Positions 44,520 through 55,870 of a stretch of DNA of 60,000 bases are shown piece after piece. The stretch covers positions 122,165,970 to 122,225,969 of the forward strand of contig CM043962.1 of the NCBI GenBank assembly GCA_014529385.2. The letters are read 5' to 3'. Positions within the stretch are counted from its first letter, which is position 1, and each line of letters begins with the position of its first letter. This DNA comes from Adiantum capillus-veneris. Its lineage: Eukaryota > Streptophyta > Polypodiopsida > Polypodiales > Pteridaceae. The notes beneath the pieces were generated by a model. It searched no databases and was not told the origin of the DNA. It saw nothing but the letters and a program-made list of their open reading frames with translations. Both the position numbers and the translations under genes were made by a program.

Positions 44520-44863
44520 GTGGGGCCGAATTCAAAAGCGGACTTTTCTTCTCAACGGCGGCCACATATGGGCGGATTGGAGGGTCTGATTTGGACTTAT
44601 CTACACAAGGATGGCTACACAGGGCTGCCTCTCATGAGAGAGGACAGCTCTTTTGGCCTATAAAAGGAGGCCATTTCTACACACATTTCATAGTGTGAAG
44701 TTGATGCAACAAGGTGGGTGTGAGGTGGTGACAATGAAGCAAGGCGGGAGCTCTATTAAGGGTATAATCCCTTTGTAACCTACTTCTTGTTTGAAGTACT
44801 AAAGCCATTAAGTGGCTGCTTTCCGTGGATGTAGCCCACATTGGGTGAACCACTTATATCGTG

Positions 44864-44911
<48 letters not shown>

Positions 44912-44999
44912 ACTCTATAATCTCTTGTGTGTGAAAATTATCTCTCTCCATTAAGTAATCTACTCAATTATCTACTTAGCTATGTCATATTTCCTAGCA
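44520..44999 (+). repeat. family E LTR, second half (inversion breakpoint at left)
   Basis: It matches 22590-23040 of the solo LTR, including TATAAAA at 44659-44665 and an expanded CT microsatellite (44868-44910). It ends CTAGCA, followed by CAATC (45000-45004), one half of the E TSD in B2. Confidence 0.85.
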
Positions 45000-46664
45000 C
45001 AATCAAGAAAGTAGTAACAATGTCTGATTGATGTACGTCCCAACCAAAATGAGATGCCAATGCACATAGAAAACGCACAGTAGTCATACGACAAGTGGGA
45101 GCAAAAGTCTCTTCATAATCTATGACTTTTTGTTGTGCATAATCCTTTGCAACAAGTCAGGCCTTATAGCGATCAATCTCACCATCCGGCTTGCGTTTCA
45201 ACTTGTAAACCCACTTTGTACCAATGGCCTTTTTGCCAGGAGGCAAATCACATAAAGTCCATGTGTCATTTTGTATAAGTGCATCATATTCTGATTGCAT
45301 GGCAGTCATCCAATTTTCTAAATTTTTTGTTTCATCAAAAGACAGAGGTTCCTCAACATCATGTAAGCTAGACACAGCCAAAGCATAACAATTTGATGCA
45401 TAAGATGCATGGCGAGAGCCTGAACAAGTGTGACTAGACAAAGGTGCATCCAATTTACTGTGATGCAAAGTATATTGTAGCCATTTAGGCATACCTCTAG
45501 CCGGCTCATTTTCAGTCCTTTACTCATCAAGTACATCATGTACATCTGCATCAGTAATAGGCTGATTTGTAACATTTTCAAAAATCCCCATAGGTTGTAC
45601 ATTTGTCTCATTGGAATTTAGATTCAAACTTCCACCACTGAAAAGAGGCAACAAAGTGTCATAAATGTCCTGTGAGCTGACATTATTGTCTCTAGTACAT
45701 GACAGCAAGGACTAAACAGGATCTTCCACAAACACAACATCCCGTTAGACCAAGATACACTTTGTTTGCGGATGATACAACCTATAACCTTTGATTTCAG
45801 CACTATAACCAACATAAATACATTTGACATCCTTATCATCCAATTTTTTGTGATGTGTTTGTGGCACCAAAGCATATGCCAAACAGCCAAAAACACGCAT
45901 GTGCTCAATAGAAGTCTTTCTATCATGCCATGCTTCATATGGAGTAATAGACTGCAAAGCTTTCATAGGACACCTGATTAGTACATAAGTGGCTCACATG
46001 ATGGCCTCAAGCCAAAAAGAATGCGGCAAAGGTTGATTTTTGACCATACATAGTGCCATTTCCGTAAGTGACCTATTTTTCCTCTCAACAACACCATTTT
46101 GCTAAGGCGTATAAGGAACTATATATTGGTGTTTTATCGCACGACTAGCCAGAAATGCATTAAATTCATGAGACATATACTCCCCCCTCGCGGAACAGAG
46201 GGTGCCCATAGTACATTTCGAGACATTTTCAGCCATAGCCAGAAATTGTTTGAAGCACATGAAAACTTCGGACTTCGCTTTAAGCGGAAATACCCATGCA
46301 TGCCTGGAGTACTCATCAATGAACATCACAAAGTAAAGGTAAATGCCCAAGGACAAAGTTTGCATGGGCCCACAAACATCACTATGCACAAGTTGCAACC
46401 TGCATGTGGCCCTAATAACTGAACCATCCTTTGGAACTTAGAATGCTACATCTTACGCAAAATACAACCTTTACAAACATGTTTGACAGGTGCTTCAAGA
46501 GGTGCAAAGAAGCAACCATATCAGATTTTTGCAAATGCAGCAAACTGACAAAATTCAGATCACCAAAACGTGGATGCCAAAGTTTTGCATTTGAATGCAC
46601 AACTGCATTTGCAAAATTCTGCCCACACTTGTCATACAAAGTGAGCTTATACAGCCCACGGCAT
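45000..46664 (-). pseudogene. B2: 3' part of copia B (pre-integrase, integrase, start of RT), inverted
   Basis: On the minus strand it starts where C was inserted (46664) with L-Y-K-L-T-L-Y-D-K-C-G, then H-A-K-L-W-H-P-R-F-G-D. Integrase Q-L-V-H-S-D-V-C-G-P (46385) and the G-V-F-G-C-L-A-Y-type C-terminal block (45890) follow. The RT entry W-T-L-C-D-L-P-P-G-K-K is at 45245. It ends in RT at 45005, where element E was inserted. Several stops. Confidence 0.85.
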
Positions 46665-46669
46665 AAAAT

Positions 46670-46893
46670 TATAGAGTGTGCAGGTGCTGAAGAAGGTAGG
46701 AAAGAAGACTATGCACACACATCGAGACACACACACACACACAATCGTTACCCTGTAGCAGCAGCCATTCAACGTGTTTCTCTTCTCTCTTCTTTTTGAA
46801 CTATTATCCAAAGTATATTTACAACATAGTATAGTCAGTGTCCGGCCGCCCATAGCACAATGGACATATTCCTTAACATCATATTCTTTAACA
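46670..46893 (-). repeat. C 3' LTR, inverted
   Basis: 224 bp. On the minus strand it is preceded by the purine tract GAGGGGGAG and starts TGTTAAAG. The outer flank is AAAAT (46665-46669). Confidence 0.88.
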
Positions 46894-46970
46894 CTCCCCC
46901 TCAAGCTCAGAGTGAGCTTGCATATGATGGATTCCCAATGCTTCACGAAAGTAGCAAAACTTCTCCTTGG
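46894..46970 (-). pseudogene. C-terminal end of the copia C polyprotein, inverted
   Basis: On the minus strand it reads E-K-F-C-Y-F-R-E-A-L-G-I then a short tail and the polypurine tract. This is the normal continuation of the C RNase H region that stops at 44519. Confidence 0.8.
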
Positions 46971-47099
46971 CCACGGGCCATTGACTTCCAACCACCGTCC
47001 ACCAGCCAACCAGCCAACCGACTGATCGTTTTCCGACTTACAAATGTGCGTTCTTAACACAGAAAATTACAAGGGGTAAATCGGGCTCCATACTTAATA
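46971..47099 (-). repeat. family E 3' LTR, first half
   Basis: On the minus strand it starts TATTAAGTATGGAGCC, matching the start of the solo LTR at 22282, with an internal deletion. It is broken at 46970 by the inversion. Confidence 0.8.
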
Positions 47100-47159
47100 A
47101 TCTCCCACTTGGAGACTGATCTCCAAATCAAACATGTGACTGCTTTTCATCCTGGCTTC

Positions 47160-47886
47160 TTATCCTTGAATGCCGATTGAAGATGAGAAAAAGCTCAACT
47201 TCTCCTTGTTGACCACCTTTGTAAATATGTCTGCAGGATTTTCACTTGTATGCACCTTTCCTAGCTTTAGCTGCCCCTCTTCCAAAAGAGTACGTATGAA
47301 GTGATATCTCACCTCAATGTGCTTTGTCCTTGAATGAAAGGCTGAGTTCTTCGCAAGATGGATAGCGCTTTGGCTATCACTGTACAAGACACAATTGTCT
47401 TGTTTGAATCCAAGCTCTTCTAAGAATCTGTGAAGCCACAAAATTTCTTTGCTTGCCTCTGCCATTGCGACATACTCTGCTTCCGTGGTAGAATGTGAGA
47501 CCACTTTTTGTAGCTTTGGAGCCCAGCTTACTGTTGTGCCTCCAACCATGAAGACATAGCCAGTAGTGCTTCTTCGAGTGTCTTTGTCACCTGCCATATC
47601 TGCATCAGCATACCCTTGAAGAAAAATATCAGTTCCTCCAAAATACAAAGCTTTTGTTGTTGTCTCTTTTAGATACCTAAGTATCCACTTCACAACTTTC
47701 CAATGCTCTTTACATGGGTTGTCCATGAACCTACTCACAACTCCCACTGCATGTGCCATATCTAGCCTTGTCCAGACCATAGCATACATTAGAGAACCTA
47801 CCGCTGCAGCATATGGAACTTTAGACATATAGGCCATCTCCTCTTGTGTCTTTGGACACATATCCTTGCTTAGTTTAAAGTGACCA
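47160..47886 (-). pseudogene. copia E RNase H and end of RT, truncated 5'
   Basis: Open frame of 243 codons. V-P-Y-A-A-A-V-G-S-L-M-Y-A-M-V-W-T-R (end of RT), RNase H Y-A-D-A-D-M-A-G, S-T-T-E-A-E-Y, Y-S-D-S-Q-S-A-I and K-H-I-E-V-R-Y-H-F-I-R-T, ending A-D-I-F-T-K. The purine tract AAGTGGGAGAT lies at 47101-47112, then the LTR. The 5' part is lost where B3 begins at 47893. Confidence 0.88.
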
Positions 47887-47892
47887 GCCAAA

Positions 47893-48118
47893 TGTTACCA
47901 TATACATGTGGTAGTGATGTGTGTGAACACACTAGGACCGCCGGGGCATTTTTTCCCTCTTTAGGAGGTTTTTGCCCCCGAGCATTGTATATACGCCCAT
48001 CACTCTAGGGCTATCTATCTTTCCATTGCATACTAAGAAACACACTCTCTATTGTGTGCCTTGAGCTCCCTCGTATTCTCCAAGCTGTGTGTGTTTCTCG
48101 GCAACCTTAATTCCAACA
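47893..48118 (+). repeat. B3 5' LTR
   Basis: 226 bp, TGTTACC...CCAACA. The PBS TGGTATCAGAGA is at 48121-48132. Confidence 0.9.
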
Positions 48119-48459
48119 ATTGGTATCAGAGAAGGTTGCGTCCTCTCGGGCTTAGTCGCCCGCTACTCCAATACACGCCTGCTCACTTTCTCCGATTTCG
48201 ATGAGTTTGGTGAGTGTTCGCAGGTCGATAAATACTTCGGGTCCGCTCGTAGAGCTGGGTCTGCTCAGATTTTTGATTTGGGCTCATTTCGTCCTCCGTT
48301 TCCACTACAGGCAGGTCTGCACAGGCAATTTCGTCATTTTGTGCAAAATTTCTGTCAGTGCCATTTTCTGCATAACAGGTGCCTTATAGTCTTCTACGGT
48401 TTGTGCTATATAGCACGTGTTGTTCCCTCTCTGTTTCTCCTATTTTCGGGCAGTTTTCA

Positions 48460-51230
48460 CATCAGGTGCGTACTGCTGCTAATGGCAGTTCTTTCACACT
48501 TGTTGATACACTTTATGTACCTGGGATCAAGAAGAATCTCTTATCTACCTGGGATCAAGAAGAATCTCTTATCTGTATCCACACTTGCTAGACTTGGACT
48601 TGTAGTCAAATTTGTGGATGACAGATGTACACTTCATGATCTCAGTTTTGGTGATGAAATTGTTGCATGTGGCCTTTTGTGTTGTGGGCTGTATAAGCTC
48701 ACTTTGTATGACAAGTGTGGACAAAATTTTGCAAATGCTGTTGCAGATTCAAGGGCTATTTCACATGCAAAACTTTGGCATGCACGTTTTGGTCATCTGA
48801 ATTTTGCCAGTTTGCTGCGTTTGCAGAAATCTGATATGCTTGCTTCTTTGCCACCTCTTGAAGAAAATGTCAAACATGCTTGTGAAGGCTGTATTTTGGG
48901 TAAGATGCAGTGTTCTAAGTTTCCAAAGGATGGTTCGGTTCGGGCCACATGCAGGTTGCAGCTTGTGCATAGTGATGTTTGTGGGCCCATGTAAACTCCA
49001 TCCTTGGGCAATTACCAGTACTTCATGACTTTCATCGATGATTACTCCAGGCATGCATGGGTATTTCCGCTTAAAGCGAAGTCCGAAGTTTTTATGTGCT
49101 TCAAACAATTTTTGGCTATGGCTGAAAATGTCTCGAAATGTACTATGGGCACCCACCGTTCCGATCGAGGGGGGGAGTATATGTCTCATGAATTAAATGC
49201 ATTTCTAGCTAGTCGTGCAATAAAACACCAATATATAGTTCCTTATATGCCTCAGCAAAATGGTGTTGTTGAGAGGAAAAATAGGTCACTTACGGAAATG
49301 GCACGATGTATGGTCAAAAATCAACCTTTGCCGCATTCTTTTTGGCTTGAGGCCATCATGTGAGCCACTTATGTACTAATCAGGTGTCCTATGAAAGCTT
49401 TGCAGTCTATTACTCCATATGAAGCATGGCATGATAGAAAGACTTCTATTGAGCACATGCGTGTTTTTGGCTGTTTGGCATATGCTTTGGTGCCACAAGT
49501 GCAGCGCAGAAAATTGGATGATAAGGCTGTCAAATGTATTTTTGTTGGTTATAGTGCTGAAAGAAAAGGTTAAAAGTTGTATCATCCACAAACAAAACGT
49601 ATTCTGGTTTCTCGGGATGTGTTTGTGGAAGATTCTGTTCAGCCCTTGCTGTCATTTACTAGAGATAGTAATGTAAGCTCACAGGACATTTGTGACACTT
49701 TGTTGCCTCTTTTCAGGGGTGGAAATACGAATGTAAGTTCCAATGAGGCAAATGCACAGTCTATGGGGGTTTTTGAAAATGTTCTAGATTAGCCTATTAC
49801 TGATGCAGATGTACATGATGTACTTGATGAGGAAAGGGCTGAAAATGAGCAGGCTAGAGGTTTGCCAAAATGGCTGGTGCACACTTTGCGTGACAGTAAA
49901 TTGGATGCACCTTATTCTAGTCATACTCGTTCAGGCTCTCGCCATGCATCTTATGCATCAAATTGTTATGCTTTGGCTGTGTCTAGCTTACATGATGTTG
50001 AGGAACCTCTGTCTTTTGATGAAACACAAAATTTAGAAAATTGGATGGCTGCCATGCAATCAGAATATGATGCACTTATACAAAATGACACATGGACTTT
50101 ATGTGATTTACCTCCTGGCAAAAAGGCCGTTGGTACGAAGTGGGTTTACAAGTTGAAACGCAAGCCGGATGGTGATATTGATCGCCATAAGGCTCGACTT
50201 ATTGCAAAGGGTTATGCATAGCAAAAAGGCATAGATTATGAAGAGACTTTTGCTCCCACTTGTCGTATGACTACTGTGCATTTTCTATGTGCATTGGCAG
50301 CTCATTTTGGTTGGGATGTACATCAATCAGACATTGTTACTGCTTTCTTGAATGGTGACATATTTGAGGAAGTTTATGTAACGCAGCCTCGTGGTTTTGT
50401 CATAAAAGGACAAGAGGAAAAAGTGTGCAGATGTAACAAGGCTTTGTATGGGTTGAAGCAATCTCCTTGTGCTTGGTATGAGAAAGTTGACACACTCATT
50501 TGGTCAAACAAGGCTTTCTTAACAGTCCAACAGAAAGCACATTGTATGTAAAGTGTGAGGGTGATGTACTTCTCATTGTGGTTCTTTATGTTGATGATTT
50601 GTTGATCACTGGACCAAACGAGAGACATATTGCTGAATTTAAGGCTGATTTGAATGCTGCTTTTAAGATGAAAGATTTGGGGCTACTGCATCATTACTTG
50701 GGTATACAATTTAAGCAGTGTGATGGTGGTATTTCCTTGTGTCAGAAAAGTTATATAGAGACATTGCTATGTTAGTTTGGACTTGAGGATTGCAAACCTA
50801 TTGCCACTCCCATGGAAATAGGTTTGAAGTTAAGTCTACATGATGCTGGAGATCCTGTTGATTTCACTCTTTATCAAATTGTTGTTGGCTGCCTCATTTA
50901 TGTATGCAACACGGGGCTGGATATTCAGTTTGCAGTCTCACAGGTCAGTAGATTTATGCATAGCGCAGTGTCTAAGCATTGCCAGGCTGTCAAGAGGATT
51001 TTCCGCTACCTTAGTGGCACTTTACATCTTGGCTTGTTTTATCCCAAGGGGGGACAGACTTACATGCTTTTTTGGACTCAAATTGGGCTGGTTGTTTTGA
51101 CACAAGAGTGTCCATAAGTGGTTTTTGTTTCATGCTTGGCAGTTCATGTATATCATGGTTGAGCAAGAAGCAACCTACTGTGGACACTTCGAGTTGTGAG
51201 GCTGAGTACAGGTCAGTCTTTACAGCTAGG
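48460..51230 (+). pseudogene. B3 pol (pre-integrase, integrase, RT, RNase H)
   Basis: A short direct duplication near 48520-48570 (L-Y-V-P-G-I-K-K-N-L twice in different frames). Pre-integrase K-L-W-H-A-R-F-G-H (48770); integrase H-S-D-V-C-G-P (48970), a stop, then S-D-R-G-G-E-Y (49160) and V-E-R-K-N-R (49270). RT G-T-K-W-V-Y-K-L-K-R (50130), a frameshift at about 50520, Y-V-D-D-L-L-I-T-G (50587), a TAG at about 50773. The RNase H is degraded. Inactive. Confidence 0.88.
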
Positions 51231-51532
51231 TGGATGCATGAATAGGTGGCCCGGTTTTAATCGGTTGAAAGTTGTTTTTGGAGGCTTAAAATTTAGGGGG
51301 TATGAAACTGGTGTTATGGGCAAGAATTGTTTGAATTAAATAATCGTGTGGAGGATACAAAATCTTAAAAATCATGTGGAGGATTCAAAAACACGAGTGG
51401 AGCCCACATGAGAACGAATGTTCAGTCGAATGTTTTCATGACTGTGACTTCTCTGTATCTCTGTGCCTTTCTCCTTCTGCACCTTTCTCAGCTCACTCTA
51501 TAGTCCCCTGTGCACGCTGCTTATCCTTCGCT
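51231..51532 (+). other. 5' flank of the RING-type gene
   Basis: Short imperfect duplication GTGGAGGATACAAAATC / GTGGAGGATTCAAAAAC. A pyrimidine-rich stretch (51440-51500) precedes the ATG. No clear TATA box. Confidence 0.4.
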
Positions 51533-54046
51533 ATGGATAGCAACCTAAGAAAGAGCCCAAGGAATGCAGCCCGACATGTCTCCCCCACAAAGACCCGACA
51601 TTCTCCCACGAAGGTATGTCACCTCTCTCTGTCTCCCTCTGTGTTGTGTACAGCGGGCCTGTATGTGTAGTAGAGTACTGAGGTGTGGATACATTGAGTA
51701 ATGAATATGGATTTATTCCTTTTAGAGCCAGAAGTTACAACCTCCTCCCAAAATCAGCCGCTTTGTTCACCCCAAGGATGTGGGGGTGCCATTAAAGGCA
51801 TTTTGCACGACAAAGGAGGATTTTCACAGGGAATATGGTTTAAGTCTTGAGGGGAAAGATGTTAGGAAGTTGACAGATGCAGATGTGCCCATATCCGACT
51901 GGATGAAAGTTTTCACGTGTCTTCCAGTGAAGGAGAAAAAAGTGCCGATAAAAATAGCAAGGCCGGATCACTACAAGGCACTCTTCCAGCTCTACAAGCA
52001 GGTGTACCAATCCAAACCACCAAACTATCTACTGGGAGTCAAGTTTGCACGCGGATATGTTTATTTCATATACACAAGTTCGGTAAAGTGGGTTGAGTTT
52101 GCATCTAAGGTGGTGAAGAATGTGACCAATGAAGGTCACTTAGATAGGAAAAGAGAACAATGCAAGTTAGCGACTTCCCAAGTATCCACAGGAACCCCAA
52201 GTAGTTCTGCCATCTATTTAGTAAATACCCCATCCGGAAGTACACCAGTCGGAAGTGGGCTTTTTGCGACTACTCAGTCTGCGTTTAGTGTTGAAGTATC
52301 CACTTCCTTGCAAGAACTTCTTGTTGAGGTTAGAAAATCTCATGACAATGTATCAGCCGAGTGTCAGAAGGCTAAGGATTCAGTGGTCGAATCTGTTGCT
52401 GATGTGCACCGTTGCGAGGGTGCCCTTGACACCATCCGAATGCACTTCCCTGACGATGACAATGTACCAACAGGCTTGCTTGACAGCCTCCAAGAAAAAT
52501 TTGACCAAGCAAAATCCACCCTACAGCAGGCACAGGTATGCTTTTAACTCCATCTGATTGTAGTATAATACCTGCAAAGTACCATAAGGTATGATTTCTC
52601 ATACCGGTAGGATTATATCATATTTGGTAAGGGTAGATGACAATACCGGTAGGATGTTATCATACCGGTAGGATTATACCCTACCGGTATGATTATATCC
52701 TACCAGTATGATAACATCCTACCGGTATGGTTACATCTGACCGGTATGGTTAGATCCAACCGGTATGATAAAATCCAACTGGTTTGATGTTAAGCTTCCG
52801 GTATAATGTTATCCTACCAGTATGATGTTACCGGATGTTATCCTACCGGTATGATGTTACCGGATGTTATCCTACCGGTATGATGTTATACTATCTAGTA
52901 TAATAACATTATACCTGTGGGATAACATCATACCGGCAGGATGTAATCATATCGGTATGATAACATCATTATACCGATTTTCAAGCATTCATACCGATTT
53001 TATACCTGTTTGACATTGTCTGATAACAGAGGTCTCTTGCCTACAGGAAGAATTATCCAAATGCTTGGAGCGTGAGGAAACCTTTGGTCTCTATGTCACG
53101 TTTGTGACAGACATGATTAGTCAACCAATGCTACTTGAAACCATAGTCTTGACTGCACGAGCTTCAGCTCCTGGACATTGTGTTGTTCTCATTGATGTGT
53201 GCAATGCTTGTGGTGTAAAAATTCATGATCACAATCGCTCAAGCCATGTTGTTCTATTGCCTTGTTCACATGCATACCATGCATTCTGCTATGCTCACTT
53301 GGCTGAGAAAGGAAAGTGCATGCTTAAGGATTGCCCCGGAGTTATTTCTGCAAAAGATCAATCTCTTCTAAAGAAGAATCCAGTTGAACCATGCCCAAAA
53401 ACAGGTGAGAAAATTGTTTCAATGCGTAATCAAGTGGTTGATTTTTGTCTTCTTTGATGTTTTTTCAGAGTTAAGCTGCTTCAGAACTACTGCCGGTAAA
53501 GACACAGGGAACGATGCAGTGACGCCTGCATACAAGACACCTGTGGAGGTATTGCTTGATGAAAATGTCCCTAGTAATGTTGAGAAACCTGTTTCGGAAA
53601 CAACAGAAGAAGAACAAAACTTTGAGATAAAGGAGTAGAGTACGACTGGTGCTGAAGGGAAAACCCAGAATGAGGAAGACGATGGCGTGCGGGTGACAAG
53701 ATCAAAGACCCCGAGAAAACGAGGCCAACGTGGCAAGAGTAAGTTTTTTCATTGATTATGGCTCTAATAAGTGATCTTTTGCTGCACAGCTTTCTAAAGC
53801 TGATGGTCGTGTAGATGTCAGGCTGGAGGGAAGTCCCGAGGAGACCCTTGCTCAGCATATAAGAAAGAAAAAAAGAAAAAAATCGAGAAGACTGGAGATG
53901 AGAAGCCTGAAATGGAGCAAAAAATTAAGGAAGAGGAAGAGATCCAGGGGCAGCCAGAAGAGGAGATGGACATAGAAGACACTAAGGAGATGCAGAATAC
54001 CGGCACAAGTTCTGACACTAAACCCAGAGCCTGCAAAATATTATAG
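51533..54046 (+). CDS. coiled-coil and RING-H2-like protein gene, spliced, with one in-frame stop
   Basis: Exon 1 is 51533-51613 (M-D-S-N-L-R-K-S-P, basic). Intron 51614-51725, exon 2 51726-52535, intron 52536-53046 (511 bp, minisatellite), exon 3 53047-53404, intron 53405-53469, exon 4 from 53470. All introns are GT...AG with matching phases. Exon 2 encodes a globular part of unknown type and then a helical, probably coiled-coil segment (about residues 205-295). Exon 3 has C-x2-C, then C-S-H-A-Y-H-A-F-C and C-x4-C, close to RING-H2; the last pair is wider spaced than usual. Exon 4 is acidic and ends at TAG 53636-53638. The following sequence to TAG 54044-54046 still looks coding (Lys/Glu-rich). 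A ubiquitin ligase role is only an inference. Confidence 0.62.
52590..53000. repeat. minisatellite with TACCGGTA core inside intron 2
   Basis: At least 20 imperfect units of about 18-20 bp, in both orientations (ATACCGGTAGGATGTTATC and its inverse). The same core recurs at 55315-55860. Confidence 0.85.
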
Positions 54047-54235
54047 TTTTCCCCCCCTATGTTTCTTTTTATGTAACCACTTCTAAAATTAATATAACTT
54101 TCTTTCTCATTCGACGTCTCTTTCACCTTGTGCCTAATTTTTGAACATTGTGTATTTTTATTGTATGATTTCTATCTATAAATATGTCCTAATTGCATAT
54201 TTAAATTTGAGTCGTGTAATTCTGCATCTACAGAT

Positions 54236-55094
54236 ATGTTTTCAATTGAAGAATGGCGCCTTGCAGATAGGTTCAAGGCTGACAAGCAGAATGGCAGGGC
54301 TGACATTCGTGCAATATGGAATTGTGTGTTGTCTCCTGCAGTGCTCGTGTTTCCTCTATGGTTTAGACTAATTAAAAGAATCCCAATGATATGGCTAAGG
54401 CCACTACCTCCGTTGAGTGTTCAACGTAGGGTTCTCATTTTGGACCTTAATGGATTACTGCTCAAGAAATTTGATGGAAAATATGGTGAAGAATTGCCCT
54501 ACTGGCCAGAAATGTGGTATGTTGTTGAAGGGGATACACAGTTTTGGGTAAGGCCCGATGGAGAAGTGTTTCTGAGTTTTTCTTTCAGATGGTTCGAAGT
54601 GTAGATATGGAGCTGCTGCGAGTTTGAGAAGCTCAAACGTCCGCTCGCGACAGTGTTCCCTGACCACCACAAAAGATTCAATAGAGTGGTAAGTCAGGCA
54701 CAGTGCACAAGGGCCCCTTTTAAATTGGGCGTGACAAATAAACCGGTGTTCCACAAGAATTTCAAAAAGATTTCCTGACCTACCACCTGACACACTTATC
54801 TTTGATGATTCTAGATATAAGCTAATGTTTAATCCATTGGGGTCATTTCTTGTTTTTCCCAAGCTAGAAAAGCAGTCTAAAGAAGTGCGCGCCTGTTTTC
54901 TGTCCACCACTGTCATAAACTGGCTGGCACACTGGTTGTACTCTAAGAATAGAATTGAGTATACAAAGAGGACTGTAATTTGTGCAGACGAACAACCTGA
55001 CAACACCTATGTGCGTCGTTTTTATTGGAAATGGCGGATTGACTTTTTCAAGAAGAAAGGAACATATTTTTTTAAAAAAAAGAAAGCTTCATAA
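54236..55094 (+). pseudogene. FCP1-like (HAD superfamily) phosphatase domain, broken
   Basis: An AG acceptor (CTACAG) lies just before ATG 54236. Motif I is I-L-D-L-N-G-L-L-L (about 54440), with Asp first but Asn where the DxDx(T/V) motif has its second Asp. Next comes F-W-V-R-P-D-G-E-V-F-L, like the R-P-G block of the family, then F-E-V, TAG (54602-54604) and I-W-S. A frameshift lies near 54776. After it come D-T-L-I-F-D-D-S-R-Y-K-L (motif III-like D-D-S) and N-P-L-G-S-F-L-V-F-P. In the family these act as Ser/Thr phosphatases, for example on the RNA polymerase II tail. The Asn, stop and frameshift argue against activity. It may be the 3' continuation of the RING gene or a separate one. Confidence 0.72.
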
Positions 55095-55265
55095 AGTCTG
55101 TGAAGTGGGCGACTTTTGTCGATGTGTTTTTTTGTCGATGGATGTAAATGGAGAATTACTCAGCCTTCTTGTCGATCAATGTAACAGAATTCATGTATAA
55201 TACATTTACAAGCAAGTGGCATGGAAATACGTTGTTTTCTATATTTGAAGTATCTTGGAAATAAA

Positions 55266-55268
<3 letters not shown>
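55095..55268. other. 3' flank of the phosphatase-like pseudogene
   Basis: AT-rich, no ORF and no clear polyadenylation signal. Confidence 0.35.
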
Positions 55269-55316
<48 letters not shown>

Positions 55317-55363
55317 TGATATCGGTATGATACTGGGCAGTGACTGGTATGATATTGAGAAGT

Positions 55364-55395
<32 letters not shown>

Positions 55396-55498
55396 CGGAT
55401 ACTGAGAAGTGACTTGTATGATACCAGTATGATTCTTTGAAGTGAATGGTATGATACCGGTATGATACTGAGAAGTGACCGGTATGATATTGAGAAGT

Positions 55499-55537
<39 letters not shown>

Positions 55538-55731
55538 AGAGTCTTAAACTGAGAAGTGACTGGTATGATACCGGTATGATACTGTGAAGTGACTTATATG
55601 ATATCGGTATGATACTGACGAGTGACCGGTATGATACTGAGAAGTGAGAGAAAGAAAGAGAGAAAGAGAGAGAGAGAGAGAGAGGGACTGGTATGATACC
55701 GGTATGATACTGAGGAGTGACCGGTATGATC

Positions 55732-55787
<56 letters not shown>

Positions 55788-55870
55788 GGAGAGGGACTAG
55801 TATGATAACGGTATGATATTGAGGAGTTACTGGTATGATACCGGTGTGAGCGGGATGAAAACACACACAG
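55269..55870. repeat. microsatellite field: GA and CA runs interleaved with a GGTATGATACCGGTATGAT minisatellite
   Basis: GA runs at 55269-55314, 55365-55394, 55646-55684 and 55735-55795. A CA run at 55500-55532. Between them are units of ACTGGTATGATACCGGTATG type ending GAGAAGTGA. Confidence 0.93.

Larger units (their letters stand above)
47893..51230 (+). mobile_element. copia B3: family B element with gag deleted and 3' end lost
   Basis: A 5' LTR and PBS are followed within 350 bp by the protease-end sequence (N-G-S-S-F-T-L-V-D). The gag, knuckle and protease active site are therefore missing. It continues to RNase H E-A-E-Y-R-S-V-F at about 51215 and then changes to unrelated DNA. No 3' LTR. 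Confidence 0.85.
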
